Shown here piece by piece: positions 11,691 to 23,136 of a stretch of 64,000 bases of DNA (position 1 is its first letter; each line of letters starts with the position of its first letter). The notes beneath the pieces are model-generated. The model was not told where the DNA came from and made no database searches. It saw only the letters and a list, made by a program, of their open reading frames with translations. The position numbers and the translations under genes are program-made. The stretch spans positions 124,651,879-124,715,878 of the forward strand of contig NC_072896.1 of NCBI RefSeq assembly GCF_027943255.1. The letters are read 5' to 3'. The stretch is from Anastrepha obliqua (taxonomy: Eukaryota; Arthropoda; Insecta; Diptera; Tephritidae).

Positions 11691-12223
11691 GGCCACTGTT
11701 GGGTGTCATCCTTTAATCCAAAGCACCTTCTTTCTTTTTTCACCTTTTTAGTTCTTTTCCTCGTGGGTTTCCTTTGTATGCCATCACAATGGACGAATTT
11801 GATTCTTTGTGCTACTGGGTCCCTCGCGCGGGCAGCCATTTACGCTTTGCTAAGTATAACTTGGTGGATCCCGGCTCGGTGCCTACTAGAGACTTAGAGT
11901 GATTTTGGACTCGAGGCAATAACAAACATCGAAGTGCATTTTTAAGAAACTACCTGCTGTTCTGAGGTACTATAAAGCTGTAGGTTACTAACTTGTTAGT
12001 CGTACATAGAGAAGTTCCGCCAAGTACCTAACAAAGGATACATTCAAGAATTGCAACAGAGTACATAAATATAAACTGAGCGGATTCACCAGTATTGGGA
12101 TGTTGCTCTTAGCAACTACTGTTGTCAGAAGAAGCCATCCTGTTGTTCAAAGAAGAATGTACCTGCTGCTGTACGGATCATCAGAATTACCTCTCCAATA
12201 CTCATATTTTGTGCACTATACGA

Positions 12224-12290
12224 CGTAGCCGAATGGGTAGGTGCGCGACTACCACATCCGTACTACAGTCCCACTAAATTATGTTTACTG
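12224..12290 (+). repeat. SINE head fragment
   Basis: GTAGCCGAATGGGTAGGTG at about 12226 followed by CGCGACTACCA matches the tRNA-like head of the SINE seen at 10580 and 42035. The body beyond about 12290 does not match, so this is a head-only fragment or a related family. Confidence 0.5.
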
Positions 12291-12299
12291 GATTACTTT

Positions 12300-14009
12300 C
12301 CAAAAAGCTTCTCCGCCGAAGTGATATAGAAATGATGATGATGATGATTAATGGCTATCGCGTCGATCACAGCGCATAGCTCAGATACTTGTCCGACATC
12401 GCGGAATGTTTCCGCGGAAGCCGAGCTGCAGGTTGCGGATAATGACGTGGCCTTCAGGTATGAAGGGTAACTGTCAATAGGTGCTTAATACCGCTTTTAA
12501 AAAAGCATTCTACCCTGATTCCCATCGCATTGTCTGTATTCATGTGAGGAGCGGCTCAAACAATGTCTGCCTCGTAGCGAGCGGCTATCTTTTGAAAATG
12601 CCATTCCTCGCAAGTATACGTGAGGTGGCAGCCCCTCTAGGAGAATAGAGATTCTAGGCTAACAATCCATTACTCCGAAATCACATTATTACTGAAGCCA
12701 AAGTGATAATAATTTTTTTTTTTTTCAGCACCATCACCGGGGCTGGGCGTTAGGTTGCATGCATAAAGGTAACTGTCAAACAGCGACAATTACCGCCAAA
12801 CTATCCATGGCCGCCACAGAGTATCCGCCCTCTTAGATTTTGAGCAAACACTCGTGACACACGTGCACATCTACACATGCACCTGAATGTGTAGGCTACG
12901 TATTTTTTAGGTGTACGAGTACATAAAGCGCCCACCTTCACAGCTACTAGAATGGGCTGGGATGTGCTACTCCAGCCGCTATTGCCGCTATTACGTATTC
13001 ATTGCATTGTGTTTAAAGCTGCTGATTGCATCTTTTGTCGCATTTTCATGTGTTATGGCGACCATGTAATTTTACCACAGTTGAGATGACCAGCGACACA
13101 GCCAAAGTGGTGGCCAAGTTGTTGTTACACACGCGAGCGTCGCCGCTGCAATTTCATAAAAATACATATCAACGCCGAGAGATCAGTCGCGTTATTAGAC
13201 ATAAGGCATCGCGTGCCACATGTCAACTTGCTAGAAATTGCTTATGTACTTCTGTTTTTTTGTGTGTTTTCAGCGCACATAACTTGCATATGCCAATATA
13301 CTGTGTACGGATGTATACATGGACTTAAGTATGTGTTAGTATATTTATGTATTACAAGTGCATTTTAAATACATACCGACGTCAGCATGGCGTGTAGCAA
13401 GTCGCAGAATTTATACGCCATTATTTGTGAGAAATTTACACTTGCGTCAATTCGCTTTCTTAAAATGGCTGCCGGGTTGAACGCACACCTTTTTCTTGCT
13501 ACTCGAGTGCAACCTGGTGTGTCTGTCCCAGCAAGCGAGTTGCAATTATAGTGCATGCGTTGTATCCAAATGCAAGGTTGAAGAGCAAATTTGACAAGTT
13601 TTACATAGTCGATGAAATTAATTCATTGCCATTAAAGGGCATGCGTGAATATTAAGGAATTTGCGAAGTGTAATTATTTGTCGCCACCACTGCCGCCCAT
13701 AACTCTTAATAGCCATAATTACGAATCCCAAACCTTATTACATAAATACTTCGGCATTAATGCATGTGAAGTACTTTATGCAAGTCGTTTTCAAATTGTT
13801 TGTCCTGTCCACTGGAAAATCGTTTCGTCACCCTGTTCTATATTAAAAATCCAAAACTTTATAATTTTCGTTAGCTTAAACATCAGCGGTTTCAAGATCT
13901 AATAAAACTTGAAGAATCAGTTTTTTAAAAAGCAAAAGCATTCAAGTAAGCCTAATTTTCGTAAGCGGTATGTGTTTTTCAGAGGTAAATTCAACAAGCT
14001 CTTGTTGTT
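12300..14009. other. Mostly unique sequence, no recognised gene
   Basis: The stretch begins with an (ATG)n run at 12334-12348 and GC-richer sequence to about 12700 that may be an unclassified repeat. A T-run lies at 12713-12725. ORFs at 13026-13328 and 13365-13556 give proteins without recognisable domains. It may hold regulatory DNA, but nothing specific is visible. Confidence 0.4.
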
Positions 14010-14845
14010 GGAACAACTAGTAAGTACAGCACTCAGGCAACATTAAGTCCATTGTGCTGCACTCGGGTTTCCTTTTTAATTTTCTTTAAGTCTTCCCGAC
14101 CTCCGAAGAAATCTAAGTAGATCTTGTGGTGCCAAGGAGCCAACGTGGTCGCTTCTTAACCCATCAGTACCAAAGACCTCAAACCTGATTCGAGCGAAGG
14201 CCGGGTAGACGCAGGGAAAGTGGTCCTCCTTTCCACATGGTAGGCGGAGTGCACTGTGCTTCGCCCATAGAAAGTAGCCCGCATCAGCCCAACCAGCTGC
14301 CTACAGTCCTTTCTGCTTAATGACAGCAGGATCTGCGACAGTCGGTCTGACCAAAAAGATAACATCGGTTTTGTCCATCTGCAGTCTCTCTCAGTCTACC
14401 AACCTCGCTTGTTGGTAGAAGTAATAGAGGCTTTGATGACTGCAGAAGGGAGTGGCAGAACGGACTCTGGGCCAAAGTAGTTGGCCACAAAACCCATCTT
14501 AGTTAAGATTCAGAGATCTCGTTACCCGCGATACCCACGTGTCTCGGCACTCATGTTAGCATCAGGATACTATGTCTACCGAAATACTTGTAGTTCAGCC
14601 TCGATTTACAGGACTCAACTGCCCTTGAAGTGTTTGGAGGGCTATCTAAGGCTATGAGCGGAGCTTTGCTGTTGCTGCAGTCACATACAGATCTGGCTCT
14701 TCACCTGTTTCCACAACAAAGTTCATTGCTTTTTGAACAGCATACACCTCCACTTGAAATACAGATGCATATATTTAAAGAGGAAAGTGTAGTTTTGTGC
14801 CGCCGGACTCTACGTAGGCACCAGATCCTAAAAGTCGTTTATGGA
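14010..14845 (-). mobile_element. LINE 3' part: RNase H domain and C terminus
   Basis: The minus-strand translation gives GSGAYVESG, then YASVFQVEVYAVQKAMNFVV (RNase H start), HVGIAGNEIS (RNase H end) and a C-terminal ILLSLSRKDCRQLVGLMRAT. The 3' UTR ends around 14010. The stretch 14560-14800 is clearly homologous to the plus-strand LINE at 29500-30110, and its tail matches 3335-3600, so at least three copies of this family are present. Frameshifts and stops make it inactive. Confidence 0.75.
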
Positions 14846-15357
14846 TGAAAAAACCAATTAGTAAGAATTGCGCTTATTTTGCTTAAGACATGTACTGACT
14901 GGAAGGGATTCACTCCTAAGGGAGTTGTGCATAAGAACTTGGAATCGAGAGCAGCAGGAGGTGACCCCTTTAACAATTACATTTTTCCGAGCAACGAATA
15001 ATGTATTGCAAGAACTTCCCGCACATTTGCGCCTGCTGAGGGCATGCAAAAGCTTAGCAGAAAAAAGCTGCACCACAGTGTGTCAGAGAAAGACCGTTCT
15101 CAAACCAGTAGGAAAGCCTACAAACAGCAAAGCGATCGTAAGTTTCGTGAATTCAAGACTACTTCCAGACGTTTATTTATTTATCAGACACAAAACCAAA
15201 AGTTATAAGTTTGTGCATGATAACGCAAACCGGTGCTTTATTATAGATCTCAAACTTATTGTGAATAGGTGACCCATTTGAGTTTTAATGGCTTGACTGT
15301 CAGTATTATTTTCATGGCCTGCGCTATGGAAAAACGAAGTTTTCATTTGCCTACATA
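14846..15357. other. No recognised gene; one unassigned 134-codon ORF
   Basis: A plus-strand ORF at 14868-15272 (MRLFCLRHVLTGRDSLLREL...) has no domain I recognise and no neighbouring gene context. It lies between two transposon copies and is more likely chance or decayed repeat than a gene. Confidence 0.3.
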
Positions 15358-15919
15358 CGAGGGCCATTTGAAAAGCCCATGAAAAAGTAAAAACTAGTTA
15401 GCTGTTTGCGGTAAACCTTTTTTTTATTTTTCGACATAGTCTCCTTCTAGGCTTATACAGGTACACTTCACCCAACGCTTTTCTAGTTTGTTGATCCCTT
15501 CCGAATAATAAAATTTGTCCAAGTCTGAAAAATAGTCATTCGCTGCTGCAATCATCTCCTCCTTTGATTAAATCTTTTTACCGCCAGCCGTTCCTTCAAA
15601 TTGGGGAGCAAATAGTAGTCTGAGGGATCTGAGGGAGCCAAGTCTGAAGAATGGGGGATATGTGGAACGAGTTGAAGCCTAATTTTCATTAATTTTGCGA
15701 CCACAACTGCTGAAGGGTGGGATGGTCCGTTTTCGTGATGGAAAAGGAAAATCACTCGACTTCCTCGATTCAAACAAATGCCAATCACAAAAAAAGAGGC
15801 CTATCTGGCTGAAGCTGGTTTGTGTTCTTCCAAGAGATGCTACTAACCAAACACCACCTCGATACGCGCCATTAGTGCCATCTCACTGCATTTGTATGGA
15901 CTCTTTAAACGACCGTCGT
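15358..15919 (-). mobile_element. Internally deleted mariner (D34D) derivative
   Basis: The ends ACGAGGGCCATTTGAAAAGC (from 15358) and ACGACGGTCGTTTAAAGAGT (complement, ending about 15919) form imperfect inverted repeats, and TA precedes the left end. On the minus strand GICLNRGSRVIFLFHHENGP runs into SHPSAVVVAKLMKIRLQLVP and DLAPSDPSDYYLLPNLKERL, the C-terminal mariner catalytic region with the D34D signature. The 5' end and UTR are joined directly to this half, so the N-terminal half is deleted. The copy at 61041-61284 shows the same junction. Confidence 0.75.
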
Positions 15920-17057
15920 GCACTGTGCTTATTGCTGGTTTACTCTTAGCTTCAGTAGCTATGCTGGACATTCACAATACGCACACAGGCTTTTACTGTC
16001 ATCCGATGGCATTTAACGGCTCGCGTATTTTTTGTGTTTTTTTGTTTTATTTGGAATTTTAGAACCACTTTGGAGGCAACAAAATATACAACTTGGCCGC
16101 CACCCGTTCTGCTACATGGCTCGCAGAAGACATCAATTAACGCGGACACCTACAGTCAAATGCGCTCCTACAAAATGGCGAACTGTCAATTTGTTAATGC
16201 CGCGGCAAACGCGAAAATCTCTATGGTGGCATGTGCCAATTGCTTTCGGGGAGTTTGCTTATGAATGCGAAACATAGTGAATATAATTTCTAAACTGTCC
16301 CTCCTCCAATTCGCGGTCATTAGCTGTCACATGACACAGTCCGAAAGATTAGCGGTAAGTGCCACCAAATCACTTCAAAGTCGACAAGTCGATTGTAAAA
16401 ATCATGGAGTGCATCCTCATTGAATGCAGCTGTAAATTGCCTTCGGAAATGCTTGGCTGCGTCACATGTAGCATGGAAGTGATGCTTGGCGTGATGCTCG
16501 CTTCTAAAGTATTGGACATTTAGTGGCAGGCAGCCGTGATTGATGTGGCACAGTAGAACGAGCTAGGCGTATTGTAGGTGTATTGTTTGTGTGTATGTAT
16601 TAGGGACATATTATACAAGCGCTTTGAAGCACCACTTGGTTAAGCTGCTGCGATCCACGGGGGGACAACGGTGTTCCAAATTAATATAAGAAAAAAATTC
16701 GATTTGAAATTGTCTCACAATATTTAGGAAAAATTTTCTTTAAGATGAAAGCAAAACATCAAGATTTGAAAATAAATCCATAAAACTCATTCAAAGTCTC
16801 TTTGGATTAAAATGTCCATAAGTGGACTGCTTTCGTAAAGTCATATATCTCTGTAAGTTTTCTCGGATTTCCTTGAAGTTTTCACACAACATTTAAAAAA
16901 TGTGTACTTTAGAAAAATTTCATAAATAATTCATATTCCGTTGTTTTGCTTAAATATGTAAATTCGCCTTTATTAAACCCGTTATAGTTTACTCAAATGT
17001 CATATGTATTACGCGTACCCTTTTTACATCTACTTCTCTCGCTTTCGAAAACTTAGT
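15920..17057. other. No recognised gene
   Basis: Unique-looking sequence. It includes moderately GC-rich sequence at 15950-16560 that could be regulatory and AT-rich sequence after 16680. No repeat, domain or RNA gene is recognised. Confidence 0.4.
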
Positions 17058-17058
17058 A

Positions 17059-19097
17059 CGAGGGCTGCCTTTTATATTTTTCGCCATTGCAACACTACGT
17101 GTCATGATCGCTCTAATTGGATATTTTAAGTAAAAAAATTGATACTTTTCAGCATAAACCTGCATGTAACGTTTTCACTTATGAGTGCTTTGTTCTTTTT
17201 TCAGTGAGTTGAAAAATTCGTCTCGTCCGCAATTAACTCGTGAAAATTTTCGTGCGATGATTTATTACAATTTTCGACACTGATTATAGAGACAGAAATG
17301 TACTTCTTCGGCTTTGGGCGTTGAATCACCACACTTAGCTACTGCGAAACGCTGGTACAACGAGTTTCAACGTGCCCGTCGATCCTTGCAGGATGAATTT
17401 CGTGAAGGTCATCCAAAACGGTAGTTGGGCCAGAAATAATAGGTACTGTGCGTCAATTGATAACGCAAGATTGTCATTTGACATATCGCGAGATAGAGGT
17501 ATCCTTGATCATTAGTGGGACTGAGCATAATCGTACATTCAGATTGGGACTGGACTCGTGTCGATGGTTGTAAGGAAATGTTGAAGAAATTAAGCCGCGG
17601 TGGTTCAAAGCATGACATCGAAAGGGTGACGAATCTTGGATCTATACATATGACCTGGAAACGAAACTGTCGACTGCTGTTGCATAGGTGCTCCAAGATG
17701 AACTTAATCCAAGTTATTGTTCTTAAAGTTGTTCGCGGAAGAAGCACCTCAACTCAAATGGTCGATTGTTTCTTCGGAAAATCTCGTCTTGTCGCAACAG
17801 TACCACTACACAAATTTAAAAGAGTCTGAGTTTGAGTGGTATACAATCATTTCTTTGCCAGAATTTTCGGAGAATCAAAGAAAATCAACCACCGAAGACG
17901 AATCATCCTTCACCAAGGCAATGCGTGCTATCGCGTATTGGCTCACACAAGCGAGTTAATGGGGCAGGGCCTGATTTGGCACCTACTGACTTCTTTTCGG
18001 GCACTCAAAAATAAAATGCGAGGTCAACGTTTAGAACGGGAAGCAGATTGGAGTCGTTAGTGGCAGTCCGGTTGCATTAAAGACTCTGGAGAACGTAAAG
18101 AAAATCTCAAATATTCTTGAAGAATGTAAGAAGAAGTTTAATTCTGTTGCAAAACAGAATAAGCGTGTACTTATATGGGTTCCAAGGCACTACCAAGTTC
18201 AAGGGAATGAAATTGCCGATAAATTGGCCAACTGTGGATCAATCGTTACCCCCCAGAGACCAGAGCCAACAATCGGAATCAGTTCCAAAGGAATCATGAA
18301 TTGAATCGAAGATTATGCATGCAATTTACATAAAGAACGATGGTCCGGTCTAGAACCATGCAGACCTGTAAAGTGTTTTGTGACAAGCCCGAACTGAAAA
18401 CTGTTGAACTTTCTCCTAAAACTTGAAAGAAAAGACGTTCGGTTAATGGTCGGTATTATTACAGAACACAATCCATGGAGTCAGCATATGACCACCATTT
18501 GAATGATTGAGGACCCGATTTACCTGCCGGACAGCACTGAGCATTTTCTCCGCAAGTGACCTGCATTTTCTAGAGGAAAGCTGCGAACTTTGGGCTCCGA
18601 GTCATGGGAACAAGTAAAACTCGTTCCCTCAAGCTGGAGGATATTTTCATGTTTGCTAAAGAATATGGAAAACTCTCACAGGACTAGCTCTCTCAGTCTA
18701 TGTCTCTATTCTATCCTATCCCTTTCTCTCTTTTACTTCTCTCATTTCCCCCTTGACTATCTATCCTTTTATTTTCCAGAGCTTTAAATATAATGCGCTT
18801 TGTAGCCTGAGGGTTCTGAGAGTTACCAAATCTCTCGGTGCTTCTTGGCTCGACTTTTTCAAATTTCGAAAAAAAATTCAATGTTTTTCAATGCCTGATG
18901 AAGCTGTTGAAGCCGTTAAACAGCTCGTTTTGGAGGTATCCACTGGTGAGTGGCAAAAGTGTTTTGAAAATTGGCACAATCAAATGCAGAATTGTATTGA
19001 CTTTCAAGAAAAATATTTTGAAAAACAATAATTCCATTCTGCTTATTACTTTATTGTGTTTTCATTATTGAGCGCAAAATATAAAGGCCAACCCTCG
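17059..19097 (+). mobile_element. Mariner transposon with a LINE inserted in it
   Basis: The ends CGAGGGCTGCCTTTTATATT (17059) and the complement of ATATAAAGGCCAACCCTCG (ending 19097) are inverted repeats, with TA just outside each. The plus strand encodes a mariner transposase with many stops. Recognisable parts are LATAKRWYNEFQRARRSLQD (17330), WCKEMLKKLSRGGSK-like sequence (17565), STSTQMVDCFFGKSRLVATV (17750), DLAPTDFFSGTQK (17970, the third catalytic Asp region) and the C terminus AVEAVKQLVLEVSTGEWQKC to YFEKQ (18900-19031). Between about 18050 and 18870 the transposase is interrupted by LINE sequence. Confidence 0.8.
18050..18870 (+). mobile_element. LINE 3' end nested in the mariner at 17059-19097
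   Basis: Translation gives RNase H C-terminal sequence, with NKRVLIWVPRHYQVQGNEIA and then DKLANCGS (18150-18240). Downstream frames resemble the LINE C terminus (HNPWSQHM-like sequence, then SCELWAPSHGNK). A pyrimidine-rich 3' UTR follows (18690-18780). The mariner reading frame stops near 18050 and resumes at about 18880, so this LINE inserted after the mariner. Exact junctions and target duplication are not resolved by eye. Confidence 0.65.
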
Positions 19098-20381
19098 TAC
19101 GTATATTTCAATAAAGACTTTTTTTGGTGAAAACAGTCTTCATGACATTCATGCACCATTCACAGATGTAACCAATAGTTTTTCCTACGCCAACATTTGC
19201 AGCAACGTTTGGAGCCAATCGAATTAGCCGGTTGATGTTATAATTCTATAGCGCACACATACATATGCACATGAACATTCATATGCACGGTAATATGTGA
19301 CAAAGTCTAGGAAAGGAAAACAAGCAATAAGAGATATAATGACAGCTCTGGGCATCGTAGACTTAAAATTCAACTAAGCAGAAGCATAAATTCTTTTCAC
19401 AGCGCTATTCCTTTGAAGGGATCTCCTTTTGAAAATAACTCTGCTTTTTTCTAACCGTAAGAGAATTTTTTGCGCATTCACTGCGCACCCCATTAATAGC
19501 ATTGCTGCCACTATTGATGCGCCTCCAGGCTATAGTATAGAAAAAATGTAATTTAGAACTTCGTTTTCCCTCCAGAATCAGCTGCAGCTTACAAGTTATG
19601 CTTCAAATACTCTTGCGCAATTCGGAATTGTGTGATGTGCGTAAAAAAGCTGCCATTGGCAGTGTGTAAATTGCATGTCGGGCAAACAAACTGTGTGACA
19701 TGTTTTTGGGCGCATAGAGATGAACAAATTTCGATTGTAGTGCTGTGAATGTTGCGGAGTTTGTGATAATGAAAATTAGAAGCTCTAGCAGAATTTGTTC
19801 TAAGTTTTTCAATAAAAGTAATCCATTTTTTGATCGCTATGAAAAATATCAATTAAACGGACTCTATGCTTAAGTTCAGAGATACAATGCTTTTCCCCAA
19901 ATGCAGGCAAAATGTGTGCTGTTCTACAAATAATAACTGTGCTTTTTGATTGCCACCATTGGAAAAAACACTTTTCCTTGAAATCTCTGTAAATTTCATT
20001 TAACTTTTAAAGGTAGCAGGCAAATGGCTATTGTTTGATTTGGTTTTCTTTCACATAAAGCGGCAAAGCCGCACTGAGGCCGACTGCAAATTTTTCATGA
20101 AACAAACAAAAAACAATTGTGTAATGAATTTTTTGGTTTCGGCCTCTCTTACCCTGAAAAATGTTAATAGGCCTTTTCCTTCCGAATCTCAATTTTTCCT
20201 GTTAGAGGGTTAATTATCAAAACACTAGTGATCAGCAAATCAACTACATCTACTTTTCGTAAGGGGATGTTGATGTGGAACTCGAACTTTCTAAGAATCG
20301 CAGAGCGTTCGTTGTTTAAGACAAGCCTGCGAATACCTCTCGGACAGTCGATGCTTTCGTCGTTGAGTGCATATTTACATA
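19098..20381. other. No recognised gene
   Basis: AT-rich sequence with several chance ORFs on both strands (for example 19589-19852 minus). No domain, RNA gene or repeat family is recognised. Confidence 0.4.
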
Positions 20382-21629
20382 CAGGGAGCGCCATCTTTTA
20401 TGTCGGTATGTAAAAGCTGAATATCTTTGTCATTTACCAACCGATCGTCTTCAACATACATGTTTTCGATACGTCAATTCAATACAATTTCAACCATGGA
20501 TCGCTTTACACCGAAACAGTGCACTGAAATAGTGACGCTCTACATCGGAAATAGTCGTTCTATTGTTCTAACTCAACGCGCATATCGCAAATAGTATCGC
20601 AGCAAACAGGTACCGTCTGACAATGCTTTTCGTCGTTTGGTGGCGAATTTTTTTTGAGAACGGGACATTAGGAGAGGAGATCGTCAACATGCCGTTCATT
20701 AACGACCAAGACGTTCCAAAGAACTTGTTGAAGCAGTGAGGCAGAGCGTTGCCCAGGAGCCCACAGTATCATATCGTCGTCGCGCTCAGCATTTTGGCGT
20801 CAGTGAAACCACAATGCGGCACATTTTAAAAGATGATTTAAATTTGTTTCCTTATAAAGTGCAATTGACACAAAGAATATTACCGACAGACAATTTACGT
20901 CGCTTGCAATACGGCCAAACAGTCGCTCGAATGGTTGACACTGAATCCAATTTTTGGAACCAAATTTTAATGACTGACGGGGTTCATATTAACTTCTCTG
21001 GCAACGTGAATAGGTAAAATTGCCGCCTTTGGAGAACTTAGAATCCACACGAGATCCATGAAACGCCATTGCATGACCGGAAAGTAACTATTTGGGCCGG
21101 CATTAGCGCCAAAACCATCATTGAGCCATATTCTTACCAAGAAAACGAAACGGTCGATGGAAACCGATATCGATGGATGTTGGCTCATTATGTCTGCCCA
21201 TCTACTGGTTGCAACAAGACGGTGCGCACATTAAATTCTGCAACGAAAAATAACGGAACGTCTAGTGTCAAACCGAGGCGACATCGACTGGCCCCCTAGA
21301 TCTCCTGACTTAAGCCCCTTGACTTCTTTTTTTGGGGTTATCTGAAAAGTAAGGCTTACGCCAAAAAGCCGCAGATTATTTACCAGCTTAAGGCAAACAT
21401 TCGTGCCGAAATCGACGCTACAAAACCCGAAATGCTCGACGCAGAGAAAAGATCGCAATTTGTGGTTGCTAATAAAGGTGGCCACTTGATTGATATTGTA
21501 TTCAAAAAATAGTTTTAATAAATTATAAATAACCAAACCAAATAAAAATACCTCACTTATACAAATCAGTAGTTTTTTTATCAAAGTTTTTCAATGTTTT
21601 TATACCGACATAAAAGATGGCACACCCTG
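20382..21629 (+). mobile_element. DD41D transposon, full length but decayed
   Basis: Inverted ends start with CAGGGAGCGCCATCTTTTAT (20382) and finish with the complement of CAGGGTGTGCCATCTTTTAT (21629). The inverted match extends through GTCGGTAT, about 28 bases. The element is 1248 bases long. TA is present on the left, while the right flank reads CATA. The internal transposase is on the plus strand and has several stops and frameshifts. Confidence 0.85.
20496..21512 (+). pseudogene. DD41D transposase, degenerate
   Basis: The frame begins MDRFTPKQCTEIVTLYIGNS (20496). The helix-turn-helix SYRRRAQHFGVSETTMRHIL is followed by LNLFPYKVQLTQRIL (20736-21017). The first catalytic region reads ILMTDGVHINFSGNVN, with G in place of the usual E after D. 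The second is WLQQDGAHIK and the third PPRSPDLSPL, then a one-base frameshift into DFFFWGYLKSKAY. It ends GGHLIDIVFKK. Stop codons near 20597 and 21015 confirm it is dead. Confidence 0.8.
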
Positions 21630-21659
21630 CATATTTTACATAATAACTCTTATTTACAT

Positions 21660-23136
21660 AAAGGATGTTCTCGGATACTGAGAAGACGTGGATTTCAGAT
21701 GACGATGGCTCAGAGAGTGACGGAGATAGGTTAAACAGTTTATGCTTCGCTCCAGAAGAACATTAAAACGGCTCCTTAAGCTGGATAGAGAGGACTTACA
21801 AACTGTCTCGAACTATACGGGACATTGTAGCTCCCGTTATCACTTCACAAAACTAGAATTAGCAGAAACCAGCATCTGCCGTTTTTGCGAACGAATGTGG
21901 AGCTCTCGCAAGACGAAGATTCGCACATTGAGAGGATGCAGCACATTGTGACCCTACAATAATAATTATTAACCAGCTGTTAGCCTCTGATGCTAGCGCT
22001 GCATGACATCTTCACTTTACATAATCCTTAAAATAAGTTAAAAAATAAATAATGTAAGAAAATATATATATATAAATAATAATAATAATAATTACAAAGA
22101 CACATAGGCGCTATTTTCTACTTTCATTTTTCTGTTTATTCTATTTTCTATTTTCATTTTGCCAAAGTTGCAGTTTATCATAGATCTCAGCATATTTATC
22201 TCTCCTAAAACATTAAATAGTCCCTCAATTTTTTTTAACAAATCCGTTTGCCACGTGCAACAAGACATTAGCTGGCCTTCGCAACCAAAGCATCGTATAA
22301 TAAAACTAAACTACAAATGAAAACTACTTTAATCTTCCCAATAAATTCGAAAAATTTGCCAGTTTCCTCCTCCCGCCATTGGTGTTGCTGTTGCAGTATT
22401 AGCGTGTCGCTGCATTTTATCGCAATAAAATTGTGGATATTTATGTTCGGTGCATAATTTTTATGTTCTGAACTCAACTGTCATATTCTCGCGCTTTCCT
22501 TTCCGCGCCTACAACTGCCACTTTCCACGGCCGCTTTGACATAATCATCAACATCACCATTGCCATCATAAAAAATGACGCTTACCACCTCAAACCGCTC
22601 GTATTTGATGTCTGCCGGTCACCTTTGACGTCGCTTTGACGTTTGATGGCGCTGCCTCAGTGCCTCAGCCGGTGTCGCTCGAAAGCAGTTTATGTAGGCG
22701 CTGCTGTCGTTAGACGGTTTTGTTGCATGCAACGGCTTGCGATCATCACGGCCGCTTTTCATGTGGTTTGGCAACGAGTGTGTTTAGATTTTTCTCAGTC
22801 GTCAAGTCATTTTGTTTGAATGTGCGTGTGTGTGTGTAGGTGAATGTGATGCCTATGTGTTTATGTTGTTGAATAGATGGGTGGGTGTGTGCGGGGCAAC
22901 GATCACTGTATACCGCCAATTTATTTAGTGCGTTTTTAGTATTCCTGGTTTATTGGTGTGGTCGCTTTGACGAATACCTAAAAAAACCAAATGTGACAAG
23001 CAACTGTTTTGTTGGTAGGCGGCGACTTTTGAACTTTTAATTGCATTTAGTTATGGATACATTTATTCAAGGGATTGAAGACGTAATTGTAAGTCGATCA
23101 CTTTTGTCAAGCAAAGGAGATGAGTTCTAAAGTTAA
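21660..23136. other. Mostly unique sequence with (TAA)n repeat and CTTTGA cluster
   Basis: A short possible LINE remnant lies at 21660-21960 (ISNYTG-type frames ending in FCERMWSS, not certain). An AT and TAA microsatellite lies at about 22062-22096. From 22480 to 22760 the sequence is GC-richer and free of transposon motifs. A GTGTGT run lies at 22826-22838. Confidence 0.4.
22530..22972 (+). promoter_or_regulatory. Possible enhancer: cluster of CTTTGA (TCF/Pangolin-like) motifs
   Basis: CTTTGAC occurs at about 22534, 22623, 22634 and 22965, and related TTTGATG occurs at about 22604 and 22642. CTTTGA is the core of TCF/Pangolin sites (SCTTTGWWS). Four exact cores in 440 bases is well above chance for both strands combined, but three are followed by C rather than A/T, which is suboptimal. 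No transposon signature overlaps. The function is inference. Confidence 0.25.

Noticed and set aside
14868..15272. 134-codon plus-strand ORF as a gene
   Set aside because: No recognisable domain, flanked by transposons, no promoter or splice evidence.
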